From Hydractinia symbiolongicarpus (Eukaryota; Cnidaria; Hydrozoa; Anthoathecata; Hydractiniidae): a DNA stretch of 64,000 bases. Positions 57,839 to 64,000 of this stretch are shown here, in pieces. The notes beneath the pieces were generated by a model. It worked only from the letters and a program-made list of their open reading frames with translations, had not been told where the DNA came from and made no database searches. The position numbers were made by a program, and so were the translations under genes. The stretch's first letter is position 1. Each line of letters opens with the position of its first letter. Where the stretch lies: contig NC_079878.1 of the NCBI RefSeq assembly GCF_029227915.1, forward strand, positions 19,592,001 to 19,656,000, read 5' to 3'.

Positions 57839-58806
57839 GAGCATTATGAGAAAAGTGAGACCCGATACCCTCCCTATGTGGTACCCGAGACTCCATACCC
57901 TGACACCGAGACCCGAGACTTGAGACTATGATTTTTTTATTTTTTTTTGGAATATGAACAATAATAAAAACACATTTTCATATGAATATTTCTTTGTTAT
58001 ACAACAATATTTGTTGCACGTAATATGCGAATATGCAGCTGGCTTAACAATGGTTTATAGCTATATCACCAGGAACTACAATGAAACTAGCATCAAAAAA
58101 AATATTTTGTCTGCTCAAACATGAATAATTGAAGTAGTAGTAGATAGTTCTAAATTCGTTAGAATATGTTTTTTTGTTCTCCTTTTGGTTTTCGAAACCA
58201 CGATTAAATTTTGTATATTTTCCGATGGAATATTTGACTGACAACCATAGCAAGTTGATACATTTTTGCGGGCGAGAAGGAACAAGAAGAGATAACCATT
58301 ATTTGTTGGTACAGGTGGTGCTGTTTTGTTTACTGTTGTTAAAGGTTAGATAGGTCACGTTGATGGTAGTACTGAAGATGTTTGTATTGAAGGCAAAGAT
58401 GATGCTTTTGGTTGCGTTGAATATTATGTATGATGTGTCTGTGAAGTAGTTGAAACAATAGTAGGCAACGATAACGGTAATGTAGATGGTATTTTTGTTT
58501 GTGCGGGAGCTGATGGATCGATTAAATTTGTAATTGGAACCTTTTTTAAGTTAGGTGGCCCTTTTGTTATTCTCTGAGTTGCCTTCGTTTTCTTTTTGCC
58601 CGTGTTTTTTTCTTTAGAAAAGTCTACAAGTTTCTGATATTAGGTCTCTTTCTTTCACATTGCTTCATAAAAGGTTTGACCACAAAAAAATCAGGGTACC
58701 GGGTCTCGGGTATCAGTATCCAGGGTATTAGGTCTCCGGTATCGGTGTCAGGGTATTGGATCTCGGGTATCACATAAGGTACCGGGTTTCACTTTTTTCA
58801 TATGCC
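57839..58806. mobile_element. MULE-like TIR element with 10 bp target duplication
   Basis: Terminal inverted repeats of about 100 bp share AAAGTGA[GA]ACCC and multiple TACCCGAGAC / CCCTGACACCG units. Exact 10 bp copies TTCTCAATGG lie outside both ends (57829-57838, 58807-58816). Long TIRs with a 9-10 bp duplication are the features of Mutator-like elements. The 970 bp interior has no transposase; a region at 58370-58520 is rich in GATGGTAGT-like codons on one strand and Thr/Ser codons on the other, without an open frame. Non-autonomous. Confidence 0.75.
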
Positions 58807-58816
58807 TTCTCAATGG

Positions 58817-59589
58817 CTACTTTTAGTCAGGAGACACTGCATAATTTTTCTCACCACACATTGGAATAGTTAAGTAAGGTGGGAAGAATAGACCTTTCCC
58901 GAATTTCCTAATTATGCAAAACTCAATTAAAAAGGTTTATACTAAAAGTGATTCATATCCCCAAGTTCCAAGAAACGATAGAACAAATTACCTTATTTCG
59001 TAAATATTTTTATTCGCTAAGTGCCTCAATTTCGAGCTGAAAGTTACGGTCAAACCCTTCATATAGCCGAGCTTCCTAAGGATAGCCTCATTTTCAAAAT
59101 AATTATTTTCTTTAAATCTAAACAAAATCTAACTAGAATATTATATTGCTCTAAAAACTTCATTTTTGTCATGATAATTTAATATTCTATCTCAATATTC
59201 TTATTTGAAGAGCACAGAACCATGATAAAATTTTGGAGGACGTCATAATTATTATAATTTATGAAATTCGGGAAAAATGTATTACGATTGGTCTCAAAAA
59301 TTCTGACCGAGCTTTTTGATTGGTTAAATATCGGGAAATCTTTTGTTTTAATCATGAAATGACTTCACTCACCTAAACAAATTTAATCAATTCTTGTATT
59401 ATTTAGGAGGGTAACGACCACGCCGGCTTGTACACATTACTTAATTTTTGAGGTTTGATGTAATGTGGATTTGAATTTTAAGGCCGGTTGCCACTCCAAA
59501 AACTTTTAAACAATTACGCAACCTTTGTTGGTCGCGCGAATTGTGACTAGAAGTTCAAACTTGTTGAACTACCAAGCAAATAAAAATGA
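58817..59589. other. Intergenic, partial dispersed repeat
   Basis: A segment at about 59365-59430 (TCACTCACCTAAACAAATTT, then AATTCTTGTATTATT and AGGAGGGT) is a diverged copy of 21001-21060. No gene. Confidence 0.5.
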
Positions 59590-59875
59590 TTTAAAGGCCA
59601 GGGCAAATCGACACGGAATTTGGCAAAAAAGCCTTCCCATTTAGAGCTGCAAAAGTGTGGAATAATCTTCCAGACCAAGTGACGTGTGATGGAAGTCTGC
59701 TTTCGTTTAAGATTTCCATCTCTAATGTATTTGGCAAATTCTAATGGAGATCACTTTTTAACTTTTGTTTTTTATTCTTTCTTTCTTTTTCAATTTTCAC
59801 AGATTGAACTGAGGCCCCCAGTGGAAACAATCCACTAACTATAGGTTTTTGTGATTTTCTGGGCTAGCCACTAAA

Positions 59876-59931
<56 letters not shown>
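59590..59931 (+). mobile_element. 3' end of a LINE with (TTA)n tail
   Basis: The + strand encodes FGKKAFPFRAAKVWNNLPDQ followed by SLLSFK and a stop at about 59742-59744. This is the typical C-terminus of CR1/L2/RTE-type LINE ORF2 proteins. A 3'UTR of about 130 bp and a run of TTA units (59878-59930) end it. A second, more diverged copy of the same segment follows directly at about 59940-60060. Confidence 0.75.
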
Positions 59932-60289
59932 TAAAGACTAAAGATTTCCTGGTCAACACCACCGTCAACGTTGAGTTTGTCAAAAAAAGGCCTTTCTATT
60001 CAGAACTGCGAATGTGTGGAATAAATAATATTCCAATCCACTGGGGCACTAGGTGAAGCAAAGCAAAGTTGTTATCATTCTACACTTCTTCACACAAAGA
60101 CATTCTTAGGACTTTAAATGTGACTTCAAATAAATCAGAAGGCATAAAAGAAAAGGATCTAGTAGGAGACATTTATTTTTTTGTGTCAGAATGTTATTTT
60201 TTGTTTTTATTCTTGAAAAAAGTGGATTTTCTGTCCTATATAGGTTGTTGCATCAAGCACAAATAATTTAATATCAATCTCGCTTTGAA

Positions 60290-60730
60290 AATATCTCGAA
60301 ATCTAGTGAAATCCAATTTTGGCCATGGGTGGATTATTTTTGGTTTCTTTTGGCTTTAAATTTCAACATTTTCCTAAACCAATGGAATTTGAGAGTTCAA
60401 AATTCTCAAAACCAGAGTGAAGCCAGTTTGAAGCCACTAGCATAAGTTCCAGAATTGTCAAAGCCCAAAGAAACCAATTTGAAGCTACATTTAGAAACCC
60501 TTGAAAATTCTTAAAACCATAAGAATCCACCTCGAAGCCAGTTCATACATTTTTCAATCTTTTGAAGCCAGAAGAATCTAATTTGAAGCCAGTTTATATA
60601 TTTTCAGAAATTATAAAGCCAGAAATGAACCACATTGAAGCCACATCATTTTTTTTCATATCTGGCTTCAATGTGGATAAACCGGTTTGAAACCATATAA
60701 TCCACATTTGAAGCCAGAACGCATTACAAG
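60290..60730. repeat. Degenerate GAAGCCA-type repeat array
   Basis: TTTGAAGCCAG-like motifs recur about ten times at spacings near 50-60 bp, with one inverted pair (CCACATTGAAGCCAC near 60628 and GGCTTCAATGTGG near 60663). Non-coding. Confidence 0.6.
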
Positions 60731-61522
60731 GGCAATATACACTTGATAACAGTTTTACCCCCAACAATGTTTCTGTGAGAAGAAATCTACAGGGAAAGAC
60801 CTCTTCTTCTCTTTTTTCCTGCCACGTAAGAAAATTTTTTTATATATTTTTCTAAAAAAGAATATTCAAAATCAAAAAAAATTCTGCACACATTTTTAAA
60901 GCTGCTGTTTGACTTACAAAGCTCATCTTAAAATTTTAAAAAGAAACAAAAATGCTATCAAAAGTTAGAACTCTCAGGGTGAGGCGCTAGTTTCTATTTA
61001 ATAATTACGTTATTTCTGTCTGTATAATTTCACAAGCGGGGTACCCTAAAGCTATATTCGGCAGAATTAATAAATTATCCACAACATTTTAATATAAAGG
61101 TTACCTGCAAAAAAAAATTTGATTGCATATAAAAGAGCTTGAAAGGTTGTCTAGGTATTTGAATATTTTTTTAAAAATTCTTGATTGGTTCTTTAGAATT
61201 TGGACTAAGAAGATTCACTAATTATGCAGGAAGTCATAAGCTAGCTCTGCGAGGGTGTTATATTTAACATTTTTGACAAGCCATATAGAATTTTCTGGCC
61301 TTTAATGCGTTTTGAACATTTTACATAAAGTTTTTTATATTAAAGGTGTATATATATATGCCAGTTTAATTGCTGTTATAGTTAGTCTGCCATTTTTGAC
61401 TTTTCTATGGCTTTCATAATAACTAGTTTTATTAACTAATAGTCTGCATTTCAAAAGCCACCATTTTTAAAATAATAAGATATAAATATAGGAACCTATT
61501 TTTTAGTAAATTGAAAGTTTTC

Positions 61523-62424
61523 TTCATATGTCACTCTGGATACTGTTGTTGTGCATTGTCCGATAACATATGATTGTAAAACACCGGCTGAAACTTCCAC
61601 AAGTGGTGAGGTGTTAAGGAAATTGGCATTTAAATCTTTATCTTCCAATGTTGCGGAATGGCAAAAGTGGACCAGCAGTAGCTTTAATAAGTTATATGAC
61701 GGTATGTTTCATGTTGCTTTTTTGCTAACTTTTAAAAAAAGATTATTGTGAAAGGAATTCATTTTTCCCTTTTCTGCATATTAGATCGTGAGGATGACAT
61801 TGTTTTAAAGTACAAAAAAAACCCACCTAAAGTGAGTGCACAATGTGCTGGTCCGGCAAACGTAAATTCAGACAAGGTATATAATCTTTAAGTCTAGTAA
61901 GTTTAGTAATGGCTATGTGTTTTGTACTTTGTATACATTTTAGCATTTCAAAATGAATTGTTTTGTTTGCTTATAGTCTGTATTGTGGTGTATGTCGGCT
62001 ACTTTTAAGCTAGAAAATATGCAGCCAGATGGAAACGACATCAAATCACCAACAGATAATCACCGCTATAAAACACGACTGGTACTAAAAGGTAAAGCAA
62101 CATTATTTAAAATTTCTTGAAGGTCAGGTTTGAATTAAATTACCACAAATTTTATATATATAACTCACTTATCATGTGTTTGAATTTTTTGAAACAAAAT
62201 GCTTAAAAATGCAGCGCAACGCAACTTGATTTAAAGAGGTTAATATTATTTCCTCTTCACTGTATTTTATGTTTGTGGTAGTTTCCAAACGATTTTTGTT
62301 ATTGTTTTGTTAACTTAAACTTTGCATTATTTTAGCTTCCAAAGAAGAATGGAAACTTACATGGAAAAAACTGTGCAAATCCTTACAAAATGCAGAGCTG
62401 CATTTTTGCAATGCATATCATAGG
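61523..62424 (+). CDS. Four consecutive exons of an unrecognised gene (partial)
   Basis: Exons at about 61523-61701, 61785-61876, 61977-62091 and 62336-62424 keep frame and phase through GT-AG introns and encode about 158 codons without a stop. Visible are EWQKWTSSSFNKLYD at the end of the first, a Lys-rich LKYKKNPPKVSAQCAGP in the second, SVLWCMSATFKLENM in the third and KEEWKLTWKKLCKSLQNAEL in the fourth, a likely amphipathic helix. The first exon's start is uncertain (an in-frame stop lies just upstream, so it must be internal). The last ends with a donor-like AGG/GTAGGT, so the gene continues. I recognise no family. Consistent phases over three introns make chance unlikely. Confidence 0.6.
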
Positions 62425-64000
62425 GTAGGTATGTATGAAGAAAGTTCACATGCTGTCATGTTTACGTAATTTGTGATGTTCTGCTGCACAGGGCTTTGTA
62501 ACGCAACTTGAGTTAAGGTAACTGTAAAGGAAACGAGAAGCCTTAAGGCTTGAAGATTTCCGCCTTGTCAAGAGAAACTTTCCTCGGAGCAAAACGTTCA
62601 ATGGCCGACCCAAGGCTGAGATTTCCAATTTAAAAACAGGATAAATGATTGAATTATTGCGCAAAACTATGCGACTTAACCGCTTTTTGAGGCTTTTGAC
62701 TATTCCATTTGTTGAGTAGTTTTAGGTGTAAAAACAATGATTTGAGTCTGGGGTTTTGAGTCTGAGATTCATGTTCTTATAACATTGTTCTTATATAAAA
62801 AAGGGGTTAAAGTAATTTAGTCTGAAAAGTATTAAATATGATAATGCAATTTATATATACTTCAATTTAATTACATCTGAATAAATAACAAAAATATACA
62901 GATTTACACATAGTTCTAAAAAAGTATAAAAACTGTGGATCTACCTGGAAACAAATTCTGTAAAATTGACAAAGTAAACCATAGAAGTCTAGTTTCCCAG
63001 AAAAATCATGTAAAGTAAATACTATTAAATAACCAAAATAAAAATAAAATAAATTATATAAATATACATTAGTTTTATTGATGGTTCATTTTTCACAAAT
63101 TAATGTTTGCAGTTTACTCTGTCAACATTTTTCGACAATGCTGATGATGGCTGTGTTAGATTATAGCTGACCTAAATAAGAAAGAAAAATACTAAAAAAC
63201 ATATATGAAGAACTCAAAATAATCTTAGCACATTAATGTGATATTTAAAGATGACAGGTATAAATGCAAGATAAAATAACATTTCCACCATTTTATGAAG
63301 TTTGATAAAAAAATCAGGTCATAGTGAAACGCCAAATATTTGTGATTTCTGTCTTTCCAAGAAGAATACCTGCGTGTGCAAAGACAAATTTTCGCAGTTT
63401 CATAAATATTTAATTTTTTTTGAAAGTTCCTAAACCTGCCTAAAAGCATCCGTAAAATGTTATATTCAACAGTGACCAAGAATACCATATTTACTCTATT
63501 ATTACTTCACCACTGGATTAGTGTTTTAACCTACAAATAAAGGTGGGTTTAGCAGGAATCCGATATTGCAGGATATATAGGCTGGATATGTGGGATCATT
63601 TTTGGGTAAAAAACCTGAGTGTAGTATTGTTTTTAACAAAACTTAGCAAGTTTTTAAAAAAGTTTGGAAATTGAAGCATAAAAAGTACACCTAACTCAAA
63701 TCTTTTCTAGGCTATAAGCAATGCAACTGCCTTTATAACTTTTAATTGGAGTTTCAATATGCATTCAAAATTGTTGTAAGAGCCTAACTTGCCAAGGGTA
63801 CAAATTATTTGCACAATAAATTTTCCTGAAACTTATTTTTGTGGATAATACACAAAAATGCTGAAATTTGCAGAATATATGCGAAATGTGCAGTATTAAT
63901 TTTTGGGTGCCTAAAGTTCGTTTATTTTAGCAGAGGCAACATCAGTATGTTGTCTAACATAGTATTCAGAAGTTAGGGCATTTACAAATGAGCAATATAA
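62425..64000. other. Intergenic or intron, nothing clear
   Basis: AT-rich. An acceptor-like TTTATTTTAG at about 63931 could open a short last exon (phase 0, eight codons then a stop) for the gene upstream, but this is speculative. No repeat ends are visible. Confidence 0.3.

Noticed and set aside
1-64000. CRISPR arrays, operons, bacterial promoters or rRNA
   Set aside because: No regularly spaced repeats with unique spacers, no Shine-Dalgarno-led gene strings and no rRNA-like conserved blocks; all genes have eukaryotic intron structure.

Overview
The window looks like AT-rich animal nuclear DNA, most probably cnidarian and perhaps hydrozoan. This is an inference from short-to-medium GT-AG introns, the kinds of genes and repeats, and a pattern that suggests spliced-leader trans-splicing: seven coding starts each sit only 7-34 nt after a splice-acceptor-like AG. 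There are no bacterial, phage or organelle features.

Layout. 0-12.4 kb: a local family of three + strand genes with RRM-like repeats. One encodes about 1258 aa with ten degenerate RRM-like repeats (1057-6621). Two shorter paralogues have one RRM-like unit plus a coiled coil (9153-9917, 11729-12394). I do not recognise the family. 13.6-20.2 kb: a three-exon NSMCE2/MMS21 SUMO ligase gene. Its introns hold an internally deleted Ty3/gypsy LTR element and a LINE reverse-transcriptase fragment. 20.2-35 kb: gene-poor and repeat-rich, with a broken BTB-BACK retrocopy-like pseudogene (25.2-27.1 kb), hairpins and fold-back elements. 35.7-38.2 kb: a six-exon gene for a coiled-coil protein with a UBAN-like segment (TNIP/ABIN-like). 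40.67-45.25 kb: a composite mobile element. Terminal inverted repeats flanked by TTAA enclose an intact 1011-codon gag-protease-RT-RNase H frame with a 5' LTR and primer-binding site, a THAP zinc-finger exon and a P2RX7_C-like cysteine motif. 46.8-47.6 kb: a DRAM/TMEM150-family membrane protein gene (-). 48.3-51.8 kb: a five-exon PMP22/claudin-type four-TM gene (-), with a tRNA-derived SINE in one intron. 53-60 kb: transposon-rich, including a 2.8 kb CAGGGGCGGATC element, a MULE-like element with a 10 bp target duplication, a 130 bp tandem repeat and a LINE 3' end. 61.5-62.4 kb: four consecutive exons of an unrecognised + strand gene.

The host genes are not an operon and show no common pathway, apart from the RRM-like cluster. 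NSMCE2 acts in SMC5/6 genome maintenance. TNIP-like proteins act in ubiquitin/NF-kB signalling. DRAM-like and claudin-like proteins are membrane proteins. The points most worth following up are the TTAA composite element, the RRM-like gene family and the uniform acceptor-to-ATG spacing. I could run no database search, so statements on families rest on motifs read by eye.
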